Positions 14,388-23,998 of a stretch of DNA of 49,425 nucleotides are shown here, one piece after another. The notes under the pieces are model-generated. The model saw nothing but the letters and a program-made list of their open reading frames with translations, was not told the origin of the DNA and searched no databases. Numbering within the stretch: the first letter of the stretch is position 1; each line of letters starts with the position of its first letter. Source of the DNA: an uncultured Bacteroides sp. (GTDB lineage: Bacteria > Bacteroidota > Bacteroidia > Bacteroidales > Bacteroidaceae); NCBI GenBank assembly GCA_944320945.1, contig CALUJK010000008.1, positions 1 to 49,425 on the forward strand, read 5' to 3'. Made by a program: the position numbers and the translations under genes.

Positions 14388-17300
14388 TTACATTGTGTCT
14401 TCCCAAAGCCCCGAAACAGGAGATTCTTCATTTTCAAGGAGATTCTCTGATTCTGTACCTGAAGTTTCCGTTTCCGCAGGATTCGTCTCCTTTGTGGGTG
14501 TATTGTCTTTCCCGGCAGGCTTTTCCCTTTCGGAATTTTGTATGGCTCCATTATGCTTGTCTTTCGCAACAGTTTTGATGGGAGTAGTTAAGAAAGTAAT
14601 CTGATGCGATATCCCTTTACGGTCGCTATAATAACCTTCCATTTCTTTTTCCCGCTTGTTGTATTCGGCTTGGAGCAGTTGTTTCCCTGCCTCGTGATTT
14701 TCAGGATAGAATGTGAATGAACCGGGCAAGGTATCATTCTTGCTATGAACTAAGCCCTTTGCTTTTACGGGAGCTTGTCCTGCAATGGCCATTGTACCGA
14801 AGATTGTTTCTCCATTGGCCACGGAGTCTATGTTACAAACTATGCGCGTACTTCCGCCGGCATATTTCACTACCCATTTGCCTACAACCCATTGTCCGGT
14901 TTTTGCTTTGATGTTTTCCACTTCGGTTGTCCACGAGTTACTTCCGCTGACTTGGGGTGTAATGAAATACCATAATGCGAACAATACCCATACAACAGAC
15001 ACCCAACGCCACCCAATAAAACTGATGTTTTCCTTATTGGTCTTATTGTAGCTTTGCTGCCATTCGGAATATTTGGTGATTACGTTGTCAAGGGTGTCAT
15101 CCTGCTGGTGATATGCATAATAAAGGGAATCGAGTTGGCGGTACTCAAATTCATCTCCTCTGATACTCTTGCCCCCTGTATCTACTTTTTCCCTCTTGAA
15201 AAGATAATAGGAAGCGATAAATGCTCCCAATACCAGTATCGCACCGAGGATAAAGCATAAAAACGACGGGAACCACCGGAAACCTGCATATAATAGTCCG
15301 GCACATATAGCGCCTCCGATTGCTCCGGGAATAATGCCATTCCAAAAACCAAACAAGGTTGAATAGAAAATCAGTATGCCTATGCCGCAGATAAATGTCG
15401 TGACCCAGAAATGACCTGCAATGGGATTCACGTCCGGCAATCCGAATAGTAGAGTTCCTAAAATTGTAATCAGTGTAGGTATGCCTCCAAGCAACAAGAA
15501 GATGTTACGCTTTGCGGTTACTGACTTTTCGCTTTTGTCAAGCTTTCCCGCCGCTTTGTCTATCCTGTCAATAGCTGTAGAGTAGCGGTCGTAATAGTAA
15601 TTCTTAGGCGCATATTTGCCGATAAATTCTACATATTTTACGGTTTCCTTTTCATACGTGAACTGTTGGGACAGGTCAAGTTTGGGATTTTCTTGGAAGA
15701 AAACAGTCAACCAGGCATCAAGCCACGGTACGTTTTTCCCCTCGCTATTCATCCAACGGACTTTTTCTCCGCAAGCTTTTGCAATGGTTTCATGTGGAAG
15801 CGTATTGATGTCTTGAAGCGATGTCAGTAATTTCCCATCAATAGGATATGTGGGGGCATGGCCTAAGAAACCGGTCACCGACTTGTAGGCTCCGATTACG
15901 TCATCATAAGGCCCGGCTTTCTGATTGTTTTCTTCATCGTCCGTATTCATGCAATAACGGTTCCAGTCAAGGAATGTTACATATTCCTTCCCTCGTGCAC
16001 GCAAATAATCTCCCACACGGGTAACATCCATTTGGCTAAACTCCTTTATTAAAGCGCCTGTTTCTGCCTCGCCGAGCACCATTGAGTTCAGGCGTGAATT
16101 GAGATATTCTCCTACCTGTTTTATGGAATAGCAACGGTCTGTTGCCTGAGGGTCGGTGCCAAACCATAAGTCGGCTTCAGGATTCAGTTCGTATGCTATG
16201 CGGTAAGCGGAGTTGGAGTTGAAATATATGGACTCTACATCATTGGAAGCATTATCATGCAACATTCGTATCTTTCCTGCAAGTGCTGGATTGCGGTTGG
16301 CAAGCCATACAATTAATGCCCTGCTGCGGAGTAAATGGTAATTGGTGGCGTTCAACTGTCCGTCCGAGTGGTATGCTGCAAGCAAATCGTCCACAGTCTC
16401 GGCATTGACCCATCCTTTTTTTGTGAGAACAGGGAAAATCAAATCGGGATTTAGCAGGATGGCAAGATAATAGCAAGCGATAAAACCATTTATGATTTCC
16501 TCTCCTGTATCGAACATCTCCGAATCAATGTATTCACGCAATGCTGCAATCGTTTTATCCATTTTATGCGCATGGAGATATATCATAAGGTTGGAATCCG
16601 GCCGGAGCACTTCTTGCGCCATTCTGGCATGTTCTTGGAATATCTCAAGGCTTATTTCCTTAGGGTCGGTATGATGTCCTCCCATTGGGTCTACATAGTC
16701 TATTGACGGGTCGAGCATATAGGCTACCGCCATCAATCCGGCTTCTTGATTCGACGGATATACTGTTTCCACTATTTCCTCTACATTAACGGCTATTTCA
16801 TTGCGTCCGGTTTCCTCCAGCCAACGTGTGACGCGCCCGGAATAGAGGTATTTTGTGCCCAAAATTTTATCATTGAGCAAAAGCCGGGCAAGTTCGGAAG
16901 GAGAATTGGCCACTTGGTTTTTGGCCGAATTGAAAACGACCCTGAAACCGGAGTCGGCTGTCTGAATACTGCTTGAACCGAGATTTTCTCCTTTTGCCCA
17001 TCGCTTGATGTCATCAAAGGTGGCACGGTCACTCATTTTAAGGCGGGTCAATGCCTTTATGAGTGATGCCATGTGAGGCGACATGTCGGTTGGCATGGGC
17101 AGTGTTTCATTCAACTTTGAACGGAGCAACTGCGATTCATTGGCTGTGAGTTTTGCTTTTCCCATCCATAGGCATAGAAGTGATACGCCTAACGAAAAGT
17201 AATCGCTCTCTACGCCCACTTCAGCCGGTTCTCCAGGTACGTTAGTATAAAACTCCGGGGCTGCATAGACCGGTGAGCGCATCTCATCAATCTTGCAGAC

Positions 17301-18059
17301 GCCTCCTTGTGGGCATTCCGCAGAGATTCCGAAATCAGCAAGTACAATCTGTGTTTTCTTCTTATCCGCATAAAAGAAATTTGCAGGCTTGATGTCACGG
17401 TGCAATATCCCATGTTTTGACAGGAAATCAATGGCAGATGCCATTCTTACGGCTACTTCGGTCATTGCTTTCTCGTCACCGTTTAAAATCACGCCATCAA
17501 GAGAACCGCCTTCACAGAAATCCATCAATTCATAGTCGTGCCTTTCATCCGGATGGTCCGGATTATGCCACTCGCCGTGACTTACTATGTTCACCAGTAA
17601 TCCGCTTCCCCTAAGCTTGCTTATCTTCTCCAATATGGTATGGTTGGGGCGATGGTCCGGGTCATAATAGTATAGTTTGAGGGCATATTTCTGTCCTCCT
17701 CTACTTACAGTGAGGACAATAGCCTCGCCGGAGGAATCGGAAAGGATGCCGTCGTTTTTGTATTGTATGCCTTCTAACTCGAATATTGACGGCCAGCCTT
17801 GCGTCGTTGTTACTTTTGCGTCATCGGAAAGTCGATGATGTATGCCCTTGCTGTTTTTCTGTTCAAATGGACGCAATCTCTCGTCTTCACCGTGTTGCAC
17901 TCTACGTCGTGCAGCTTTTCCTGTGGCGTGCGCATCCTCTCGGTTGGCTTTTCCTGTGGCGTGTGCATCCCCTCGGTTGGCTTTTCCTGTGGCATGAGTA
18001 TCTTCGTTACTCTGGTTCCTACGCTTACGGGAACCTACCGTTTTATCTTCGTCTGCCAT
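14388..18059 (-). CDS. Large membrane Ser/Thr protein kinase with HATGK repeats
   Basis: The 1223-residue protein begins with a basic tail carrying three tandem 11-residue repeats (consensus (E/G)D(A/T)HATGKA(N/A)R, residues 19-51). The kinase domain (about 90-370) has the ATP-binding Lys128 in YALKLYY, HRDIKPANFF (His220-Asp222), LADFGIS (DFG 242-244) and SPVYAAPEF (APE 267-269), so all catalytic residues are present. A helical region of about 450 residues of unknown type follows. Next come several membrane helices rich in Gly/Ile/Leu, another membrane helix (WRWVSVVWVLFALWYFI), a beta-rich domain and a Thr/Glu/Asn-rich low-complexity tail. The N-terminal kinase should be cytoplasmic. The repeat Thr residues are candidate autophosphorylation sites for the FHA protein of this operon. 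It is much larger than usual Hanks-type kinases. Confidence 0.93.
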   Translation of the reverse strand: MADEDKTVGSRKRRNQSNEDTHATGKANRGDAHATGKANREDAHATGKAARRRVQHGEDERLRPFEQKNSKGIHHRLSDDAKVTTTQGWPSIFELEGIQYKNDGILSDSSGEAIVLTVSRGGQKYALKLYYYDPDHRPNHTILEKISKLRGSGLLVNIVSHGEWHNPDHPDERHDYELMDFCEGGSLDGVILNGDEKAMTEVAVRMASAIDFLSKHGILHRDIKPANFFYADKKKTQIVLADFGISAECPQGGVCKIDEMRSPVYAAPEFYTNVPGEPAEVGVESDYFSLGVSLLCLWMGKAKLTANESQLLRSKLNETLPMPTDMSPHMASLIKALTRLKMSDRATFDDIKRWAKGENLGSSSIQTADSGFRVVFNSAKNQVANSPSELARLLLNDKILGTKYLYSGRVTRWLEETGRNEIAVNVEEIVETVYPSNQEAGLMAVAYMLDPSIDYVDPMGGHHTDPKEISLEIFQEHARMAQEVLRPDSNLMIYLHAHKMDKTIAALREYIDSEMFDTGEEIINGFIACYYLAILLNPDLIFPVLTKKGWVNAETVDDLLAAYHSDGQLNATNYHLLRSRALIVWLANRNPALAGKIRMLHDNASNDVESIYFNSNSAYRIAYELNPEADLWFGTDPQATDRCYSIKQVGEYLNSRLNSMVLGEAETGALIKEFSQMDVTRVGDYLRARGKEYVTFLDWNRYCMNTDDEENNQKAGPYDDVIGAYKSVTGFLGHAPTYPIDGKLLTSLQDINTLPHETIAKACGEKVRWMNSEGKNVPWLDAWLTVFFQENPKLDLSQQFTYEKETVKYVEFIGKYAPKNYYYDRYSTAIDRIDKAAGKLDKSEKSVTAKRNIFLLLGGIPTLITILGTLLFGLPDVNPIAGHFWVTTFICGIGILIFYSTLFGFWNGIIPGAIGGAICAGLLYAGFRWFPSFLCFILGAILVLGAFIASYYLFKREKVDTGGKSIRGDEFEYRQLDSLYYAYHQQDDTLDNVITKYSEWQQSYNKTNKENISFIGWRWVSVVWVLFALWYFITPQVSGSNSWTTEVENIKAKTGQWVVGKWVVKYAGGSTRIVCNIDSVANGETIFGTMAIAGQAPVKAKGLVHSKNDTLPGSFTFYPENHEAGKQLLQAEYNKREKEMEGYYSDRKGISHQITFLTTPIKTVAKDKHNGAIQNSEREKPAGKDNTPTKETNPAETETSGTESENLLENEESPVSGLWEDTM
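17907..18005 (-). repeat. Three tandem 33-bp repeats in the kinase gene
   Basis: The 33-bp units encode residues 19-29, 30-40 and 41-51 of the kinase. They are nearly identical in DNA, so copy number may change by slippage without breaking the frame. Each unit carries one HATGK motif. Confidence 0.85.
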
Positions 18060-18074
18060 AATATGTAAATAGGT

Positions 18075-18244
18075 TTATTGTTTTTGTGGGTTGTTCTTTT
18101 TTTGAAAAAGATGAATAATCCAATTGATAATGTAATAGATGGCTATAAAGCCTATAAGTAGGAATAAATAGCTATTCCGACTGCACGCAGAGCGATTACA
18201 CCTGTACCAAAACCTGTCCAAAGGAAAATTATAAACTTCTTCAT
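18075..18244 (-). pseudogene. Small two-helix membrane ORF, apparently frameshifted
   Basis: The ATG at 18244 opens 30 codons (starting MKKFIIFLWTGFGTGVIALR) and stops at 18152. In a shifted frame, hydrophobic coding continues (FLLIGFIAIYYIINWIIHLF, then a KKNNPQKQ tail) and stops at 18075. Joined, the two would form a protein of about 56 residues with two membrane helices and a basic tail. It sits in the gap between the zinc-ribbon gene and the kinase. A one-base frameshift, programmed slippage or two unrelated short frames are all possible; the protein-like tail favours the first. Confidence 0.4.
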
Positions 18245-18276
18245 ATCGTTTAATTTTTAAATGTTTCAGAAGTAGA

Positions 18277-19248
18277 TTACTCTATTTTTAATGTCCGTTG
18301 GGTGACGATGAACTCTCCGTTTTCTTCGATATACTGTTCCGGTGTGATGTATATCCATGTGCCACCAAATTGAGGTGCTACACATTCGGAAGGACAATTG
18401 TGTAAAGCTCCACACACATTGCATTTCCATACGCTTGACTGGTAGTCTGACAGGTCATATTCCGTATGTATGGTGGCGACTTTCCGCGCAGAATAATAAT
18501 CACGTTGCTGTTCAGGGGTATAATCAGGCGGGGGAACCATTGAGGCCAATGCCGCGTCCATTTCTGCTGCTTTCTCCCTATAAGCAGCCATGATTTCATC
18601 GAAAGAGACTCCCATATCTTCATATTCCGTCTGCTTCTCCTGCCTTGGGTGAACTGCGCTTTGCTGTACGGATTCGGATGTACTTATCGACTGGAGTATT
18701 GCAGCGTATTCGTCAAGCAATGCCAGATCGTCATCGGAAAGTTGTGTAACGTTTTCCTCATATTTGTTTCTGTTCTTTAGCTCTTCTATTTGAGCATGAA
18801 GCCTTGCAAGTTCTTCTGCTTTGGCTTGTACGGCCTTGAATACCGGGTCGTTTTGTGCGGCTGCTTGTTCAAGACGAGCCATTGCCGTTAGTGGGGTATT
18901 GCATTTGCGGCAGAAGTTCCGGGCATTGAGTGTGCCGCATTCGGGACATAAAATCCCTTCACGGGGTTGTCCGCATTGCGTACAGAATTTGGATGCCGGC
19001 TTCATGGAAGCTCCACAGAACGAACATTTTTCGGGCGTTAGAGAATGACCGCAATGGGGACAGATAACCGCTTCCGTAGGAATGGATTGACCGCAATATA
19101 TACATACTTTGTTAAGGGTTGTAGCCACTTCAAACGTTTTATTCCTAAAAGGTTTGGACTTGGCATCCCATTGCTTCCTTTTAGTGTGTTGTTCACTCAT
19201 CGACTGGGAAGCAAACTTATCCTTTATGTATTTTAATTGCTTATCCAT
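18277..19248 (-). CDS. Multi-zinc-ribbon coiled-coil protein, first gene of the operon
   Basis: The 323-residue protein has a basic N-terminus and three CxxC-CxxC zinc ribbons: Cys49/52/63/66, Cys75/78/89/92 and Cys101/104/113/116. A helical, coiled-coil-like region (about 120-240) follows, then a C-terminal zinc site (Cys276/279/285/289) and a short tail ending in TLKIE. No catalytic motif is visible. Similar ribbons occur at the N-termini of the AAA+ and FHA proteins of the same operon, which suggests a shared assembly mode. No named family is recognised beyond zinc-ribbon proteins. It starts about 40 bases after a promoter box. Confidence 0.75.
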   Translation of the reverse strand: MDKQLKYIKDKFASQSMSEQHTKRKQWDAKSKPFRNKTFEVATTLNKVCIYCGQSIPTEAVICPHCGHSLTPEKCSFCGASMKPASKFCTQCGQPREGILCPECGTLNARNFCRKCNTPLTAMARLEQAAAQNDPVFKAVQAKAEELARLHAQIEELKNRNKYEENVTQLSDDDLALLDEYAAILQSISTSESVQQSAVHPRQEKQTEYEDMGVSFDEIMAAYREKAAEMDAALASMVPPPDYTPEQQRDYYSARKVATIHTEYDLSDYQSSVWKCNVCGALHNCPSECVAPQFGGTWIYITPEQYIEENGEFIVTQRTLKIE

Positions 19249-19293
19249 TTAATTGTAGATACCAATTGAAATGTGTGTTATTCATAATTTGCA

Positions 19294-19301
19294 CAAATAT
19301 A
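19294..19301 (-). promoter_or_regulatory. -7 box of the kinase/AAA+ operon
   Basis: The minus strand reads TATATTTG, a full TAnnTTTG match, predicting transcription start near 19287 and a leader of about 40 bases. The -33 region is A/T only, without a clear TTTG, which may mean regulated or weak expression. It is the only promoter seen for the eight genes down to 9026. Confidence 0.55.
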
Positions 19302-19469
19302 GGAATTAAATTTTATTTTTTATCATTTTTTGTTTATTATTTTTGTGTTTCTTTCAGTTTGTGTGATGTTCCTATCATGTCAACAAGGCACGCTTTATAT
19401 GCGAGTCTGTCCACATCAGTTTATTGAGGGGGAACGCATGAAATGTATGAAGAAAAACGCCCTTCTCAA

Positions 19470-19501
19470 TTTGCTGAGGTTTGCAGGGCCCCGTATCTTT
19501 G
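19470..19501 (+). promoter_or_regulatory. Consensus promoter for the HU-like gene
   Basis: TTTG at 19470-19473, a 20-base spacer and TATCTTTG at 19494-19501 fit the Bacteroidota consensus fully. The predicted transcript starts near 19508 with a leader of about 60 bases. Confidence 0.65.
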
Positions 19502-19568
19502 CAGCGTGATTAAGCTTAAGACACAAAACACAGACTTATTCTATTAACTAAACTAAAACTATTTATTT

Positions 19569-20102
19569 ATGTCAGTAATTTACAAAGGCCAACAATCTGT
19601 TTTGGCCACTAAAGAAGGAAAGAGATTGTTTTATCCCCGTGTAGTATTAATGGGAAGCGTATCGACGAATCAGATTGCCGCAGAGATTGCGGAACTTTCA
19701 TCCCTGTCGAAAGGTGACACGAAGAACGTGATAGATAACCTGGTAACCGTCATGACCCGGCACTTGCAGGCGTCGGAGAGTGTGACGCTGGACGGTTTCG
19801 GCAGTTTCCGTTATTCGATGAAAGCTACCGGTAACGGGGTGGAGACGCTGGACGAAGTGACGGCTTCTCAGGCGAAGGTGTTTGTGCGTTTCACGCCGGC
19901 TTCTTCCCGCAATGTGGACCGCACCGTGGCTACGCGTTCATTGGTGACGGGCGCACGTTTTGTCCGTGTTGACCAGTTGGGTATCGGCGGCGGTCTGCCG
20001 GACGATGATGAGACGGAACTGCCGGACGAGCCGGGCTCGGGTAACGGCGGTGGTCAAGGCGGCTCGGGTAGTGACGGCGAGGACGAAAACCCGATGGGTT
20101 GA
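19569..20102 (+). CDS. HU-family DNA-binding protein with Gly/acidic tail
   Basis: The 177-residue protein belongs to the Bacteroidota HU-like family. Residues about 1-125 hold the fold, with SVIYKGQQSVLATKEGKRLF at the start, IAAEIAELSSLSKGDTKNVI forming the helices, and VTLDGFGSFRYSMKATGNG at the strand turn. The expected beta-arm positions are followed by VRFTPASSRNVDRTV. The C-terminus is Gly-rich and acidic (LPDEPGSGNGGGQGGSGSDG). It binds DNA as an architectural protein. It is monocistronic with its own strong promoter. Confidence 0.88.
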   Translation: MSVIYKGQQSVLATKEGKRLFYPRVVLMGSVSTNQIAAEIAELSSLSKGDTKNVIDNLVTVMTRHLQASESVTLDGFGSFRYSMKATGNGVETLDEVTASQAKVFVRFTPASSRNVDRTVATRSLVTGARFVRVDQLGIGGGLPDDDETELPDEPGSGNGGGQGGSGSDGEDENPMG

Positions 20103-20160
20103 CAAATGCCCCCATCCGTGGGGACAAAGCGAATACACACAACTAAACTGAGACTTTGAC

Positions 20161-20218
20161 GGCAGGGCGTATCTGCAACATCTGTTGACCGGTGGCGGAT
20201 GGGGCGGTACGCCCTGCC
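20161..20218. repeat. 11-bp perfect inverted repeat between the HU-like gene and mutS
   Basis: GGCAGGGCGTA (20161-20171) and TACGCCCTGCC (20208-20218) pair perfectly around a 36-base loop. A smaller CCCC/GGGG hairpin lies at 20110-20123, just after the HU-like stop. The T-run expected of an intrinsic terminator is poor, so the role is uncertain: terminator or transcript-stabilising structure. Confidence 0.5.
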
Positions 20219-20311
20219 TGTTGCTTCTCTTCTGCGTTCTTTGACATATTGAGACCGTTTTTGCAGGTCATTTATTTTCAGCGATGTGTCCCTGTTCTGC
20301 CCTTTTTGTAT

Positions 20312-20319
20312 TATCTTTG
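20312..20319 (+). promoter_or_regulatory. -7 box of mutS
   Basis: TATCTTTG matches TAnnTTTG, about 35 bases before the mutS ATG. No clear -33 TTTG is seen. Confidence 0.5.
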
Positions 20320-20353
20320 CCTTACCTTTTTATTGATAAAATCCTACTTGACG

Positions 20354-22975
20354 ATGAATGAAGATATTGTCCTGACCCCCATGATGAAGCAGTTTCTCGA
20401 CCTGAAGGCGAAGCATCCGGACGCCGTGATGCTGTTTCGGTGTGGTGACTTCTACGAGACCTATTCCACGGATGCCGTTGTGGCTTCGGAGATATTGGGT
20501 ATTACCCTGACCAAACGAAACAACGGGAAGGGCGGGCAGACCATCGAGATGGCGGGATTTCCGCATCATGCGCTGGACACGTATCTGCCGAAACTGATAC
20601 GGGCGGGTAAGCGCGTAGCCATCTGCGACCAACTGGAGGACCCGAAGCTGACGAAGAAACTGGTGAAGCGGGGCATCACCGAACTGGTGACACCGGGCGT
20701 ATCCATCAACGACAATGTGCTGAATTATCGGGAGAATAACTTCCTGGCGGCGGTGCATCTGGGCAAAGGTGTCTGCGGCGTGGCTTTTCTGGATATATCG
20801 ACGGGAGAGTTTTTGACGGCGGAAGGCACGGCGGAATATATCGACAAACTGCTGAATAATTTCGGGCCGAAGGAGGTGCTGTTCGAACGCGGGCGACGGA
20901 ACGTGTTCGAAGGGTATTTCGGCAACAAATATTTCACATTCGAACTGGACGACTGGATATTTACGGAATCTACCGCCCGCGAGAAGCTGCTGAAACATTT
21001 TGAGGTGAAGAACCTGAAGGGCTTCGGCGTGGAGCATCTTCGGAACGGTGTTATAGCGGCCGGAGCCATTCTGCAATACCTCGTCATGACGCAGCACACG
21101 CAGATAGGGCACATCACTTGCCTGTCGCGCATTGAGGAGGAGAAGTATGTCCGGCTGGATAAGTTTACCGTGCGCAACCTCGAACTGATAGGCTCGATGA
21201 ACGAAGGGGGCAGTTCGCTGCTGAGCGTCATCGACAAGACTATCAGCCCCATGGGCGCCCGACTGATGAGGCGGTGGCTGGTCTTTCCCTTGAAAGAGGT
21301 GCGGCCGATTCAGGAGCGGCTGGATGTGGTGGAGTATTTCTTCCGCCATCCGGACTTCCGCGAACTGGTGGAAGAGCAGCTGCACAGGGTGGGGGACTTG
21401 GAGCGCATCATCTCCAAAGTGGCCGTGGGACGCGTGTCTCCCCGCGAATTGGTAGCCCTGAAAGTGGCGCTACAGGCCGTAGAGCCTATTAAGGCGGCTT
21501 GTGCGGAGGCCGATAATGCCAGTCTGAACCGCATCGGTGAGTTGCTGGATATCTGTCTGCCGGTGCGCGACCGCATCGAACGGGAGGTGAACAACGACCC
21601 GCCGCTGTTAATCAATAAGGGAGGGGTCATCAAGTCCGGTGTCAACCAGGAATTGGACGAACTGCGCGAGATAGCTTACAGTGGCAAGGATTACTTGCTG
21701 CATCTGCAACAGCGGGAGAGCGAGGTGACGGGCATTCCCAGTCTGAAGATAGGTTATAACAACGTCTTTGGCTACTACATCGAAGTACGCAATGCGCATA
21801 AGGACAAGGTGCCTGCCGAGTGGATACGTAAGCAGACACTGGCACAGGCCGAGCGCTACATCACGCAGGAGTTGAAGGAGTATGAGGAGAAGATATTGGG
21901 TGCAGAGGATAAGATTCTGACGCTGGAGACACAGCTTTATACGGAACTGGTGCAGTCGCTGATAGAGTTTATCCCCGTCATACAGACGGATGCCAATCAG
22001 ATAGCGCGGCTGGACTGCCTGTTGTCGTTTGCCGTGGCGGCGAGCGAGAATTGCTACATTCGTCCTGTAATAGTGGATGATGATGTGCTGGATATCCATC
22101 AGGGGCGCCATCCTGTCATTGAGAAGCAACTGCCCATCGGTGAGAAGTACATAGCCAACGATGTGTTTCTGGATACGGATAAGCAGCAGATTATCATCAT
22201 CACCGGTCCGAACATGGCCGGTAAGTCGGCCTTGCTGCGACAGACGGCGCTCATCACGCTGATGGCACAGATAGGTTGCTTTGTGCCTGCCGAGAGTGCG
22301 CACATCGGGCTGGTGGATAAAATTTTTACCCGTGTGGGAGCCAGTGACAACATCTCCGTGGGGGAATCTACCTTCATGGTGGAGATGAACGAGGCGGCGG
22401 ATATTCTTAACAACTTGTCGTCGCGCAGTCTGGTGCTGTTTGACGAGTTGGGACGGGGTACTTCCACGTATGACGGCATCTCCATAGCGTGGGCCATCGT
22501 GGAATACATACACGAGCATCCGCGGGCAAAGGCTCGCACGCTGTTTGCCACTCACTATCACGAGTTGAACGAGATGGAGAAATCTTTCAAGCGCATCAAG
22601 AACTACAATGTGGCGGTGAAGGAGGTGGGGAACAAAGTCATCTTCCTGCGCAAACTGGAGCGGGGAGGCAGTGAACACTCGTTCGGTATCCATGTGGCAA
22701 AGATGGCGGGTATGCCCAAGAGTATTGTGAAGCGTGCCAACGAGATATTGGAGCAGCTTGAGCAGGAGAACCGTCAAACGGGTACCATTACGGGTAAGAC
22801 GATTACGGAAGGGGCTTCATCGGCGGGCGGCATGCAGCTCAGTTTCTTCCAGTTGGATGACCCTGTCCTTTGCCAGATACGCGACGAGATTCTGAACCTC
22901 GATGTCAATAACTTGACACCGCTGGAGGCGCTTAATAAGCTGAATGATATAAAGAGGATTGTGAAGGGGAGGTAA
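20354..22975 (+). CDS. mutS: DNA mismatch repair protein MutS
   Basis: The 873-residue length is normal for MutS1. The mismatch-binding motif is CGDFYETY with Phe33 and Glu35. The ATPase has GPNMAGKS near residue 618, [17 protein letters not shown] (the Walker B and signature region) and ATHYHEL. The C-terminus ends in a short helical tail ([20 protein letters not shown]). It recognises base mismatches and small loops and recruits MutL. The ATG at 20354 follows the promoter box at 20312 and gives the usual N-terminus; earlier in-frame starts are upstream of the promoter. The gene is intact. Confidence 0.97.
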   Translation: MNEDIVLTPMMKQFLDLKAKHPDAVMLFRCGDFYETYSTDAVVASEILGITLTKRNNGKGGQTIEMAGFPHHALDTYLPKLIRAGKRVAICDQLEDPKLTKKLVKRGITELVTPGVSINDNVLNYRENNFLAAVHLGKGVCGVAFLDISTGEFLTAEGTAEYIDKLLNNFGPKEVLFERGRRNVFEGYFGNKYFTFELDDWIFTESTAREKLLKHFEVKNLKGFGVEHLRNGVIAAGAILQYLVMTQHTQIGHITCLSRIEEEKYVRLDKFTVRNLELIGSMNEGGSSLLSVIDKTISPMGARLMRRWLVFPLKEVRPIQERLDVVEYFFRHPDFRELVEEQLHRVGDLERIISKVAVGRVSPRELVALKVALQAVEPIKAACAEADNASLNRIGELLDICLPVRDRIEREVNNDPPLLINKGGVIKSGVNQELDELREIAYSGKDYLLHLQQRESEVTGIPSLKIGYNNVFGYYIEVRNAHKDKVPAEWIRKQTLAQAERYITQELKEYEEKILGAEDKILTLETQLYTELVQSLIEFIPVIQTDANQIARLDCLLSFAVAASENCYIRPVIVDDDVLDIHQGRHPVIEKQLPIGEKYIANDVFLDTDKQQIIIITGPNMAGKSALLRQTALITLMAQIGCFVPAESAHIGLVDKIFTRVGASDNISVGESTFMVEMNEAADILNNLSSRSLVLFDELGRGTSTYDGISIAWAIVEYIHEHPRAKARTLFATHYHELNEMEKSFKRIKNYNVAVKEVGNKVIFLRKLERGGSEHSFGIHVAKMAGMPKSIVKRANEILEQLEQENRQTGTITGKTITEGASSAGGMQLSFFQLDDPVLCQIRDEILNLDVNNLTPLEALNKLNDIKRIVKGR

Positions 22976-22980
22976 AACAA

Positions 22981-23031
22981 TGCCCACAGATTTATTCGTC
23001 TGCAAATGAAAGAAGAATAAATCTGTGGGCA
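22981..23031. terminator. 17-bp perfect stem, bidirectional terminator
   Basis: Arms 22981-22997 (TGCCCACAGATTTATTC) and 23015-23031 pair without mismatch around a 17-base loop. It lies between the convergent genes mutS and lgt and can serve both. Confidence 0.8.
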
Positions 23032-23053
23032 TCTGCTTTATTGCGTCACGGGC

Positions 23054-23986
23054 TTAGTTTTTCGCTTTCTTCCCATAGAGGAACATGCAGTACAGCCCCA
23101 CTAGTACGAATGGAATACTGAGCCATTGCCCCATATTCAGCGACATGCTGTTCTCAAAATCCACTTGATTTTCTTTCAGGAATTCGATGAAGAAGCGGAA
23201 GGCAAAAATCTCTGTCAGGCACAGTCCGAAGAAGAAACCACGGGGATAGTAGGAGGGAAGTTCGGCAGACTTGTGTGAGTGGTGCGATGTACGGGCAGCG
23301 GCATGAGAAGCGCTGAAGTCGGTCTGCACCGTGGTCTGCTGGCGACGCTGTCCACGCTTATAGAGGTAAACCATCAGCAGGAAGAACACGAAGTAGGCAA
23401 TGGCTTCGTAGAGTTGTGCCGGATGGCGGGGAACATTATCTACCTGTTGGAATACGAAAGCCCAAGGGGCATCGCTCGGCTTACCGATGATTTCTGAATT
23501 CATCAGATTGCCCAGGCGGATGAAGCAGGCACAGATAGGAGTGGCTACGGCTATCATGTCGAGCACATCCATGTAGTGCATCTTCGTCTTGCGGCAGTAG
23601 AGCCACAGGGCGATGATAAGACCCAACGTGCCACCGTGACTGGCCAGTCCCTCGTAGCCGGTAAACTTCCAGTCGCCACCGGGCAGGAACTTGATGGGGA
23701 GAATCATTTCAACGAAATGGCTTAGACTGCTTAAATAGTATTCCGGCTGATAGAACAGGCAGTGCCCCAGTCGGGAGCCTATCAGGATGCCGAAGAAGCA
23801 GTAGAAGAACAGCGGTTCGAAAGTGGCTTCGCTGATGCGGCGGTCGCGATACTGCCGGTGCACCATGAAGGTAGACAGCGCGATGCCTATCACCCAGCAC
23901 AGGCTGTAGTAATGAATGGGGAGGCTGCCCAACGTGAAGAGTGTGCGGTCGGGGTTCCAGTTAATGCTGAAGAGTAAGGGTAACAT
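23054..23986 (-). CDS. lgt: Prolipoprotein diacylglyceryl transferase Lgt
   Basis: Lgt moves diacylglycerol from phosphatidylglycerol to the lipobox cysteine of prolipoproteins in the inner membrane. The 310-residue protein has the family motifs: [28 protein letters not shown] (the G-R-x-G-N-x-x-N signature, with Ile for the first Gly) and RHPAQLYEA. About seven hydrophobic segments are present. A polar insert ([20 protein letters not shown]), rich in His and Ser, lies between the last helices and is longer than in E. coli. It is the last gene of the ychF-lgt run and lies 12 bases after the panE-like gene. Confidence 0.95.
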   Translation of the reverse strand: MLPLLFSINWNPDRTLFTLGSLPIHYYSLCWVIGIALSTFMVHRQYRDRRISEATFEPLFFYCFFGILIGSRLGHCLFYQPEYYLSSLSHFVEMILPIKFLPGGDWKFTGYEGLASHGGTLGLIIALWLYCRKTKMHYMDVLDMIAVATPICACFIRLGNLMNSEIIGKPSDAPWAFVFQQVDNVPRHPAQLYEAIAYFVFFLLMVYLYKRGQRRQQTTVQTDFSASHAAARTSHHSHKSAELPSYYPRGFFFGLCLTEIFAFRFFIEFLKENQVDFENSMSLNMGQWLSIPFVLVGLYCMFLYGKKAKN

Positions 23987-23998
23987 AGTTCAATGGTT

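Larger units (their letters stand above)
19249..19568. other. Divergent promoter region between the kinase operon and the HU-like gene
   Basis: About 320 bases without a gene. It holds a minus-strand promoter at 19294-19301 and a plus-strand promoter at 19470-19501. The middle is AT-rich. A short plus-strand frame from 19438 overlaps the promoter and is not taken as a gene. Confidence 0.6.

Noticed and set aside
19438-19510. Short plus-strand frame before the HU-like gene
   Set aside because: It spans the promoter of that gene, so it would not be transcribed from it.
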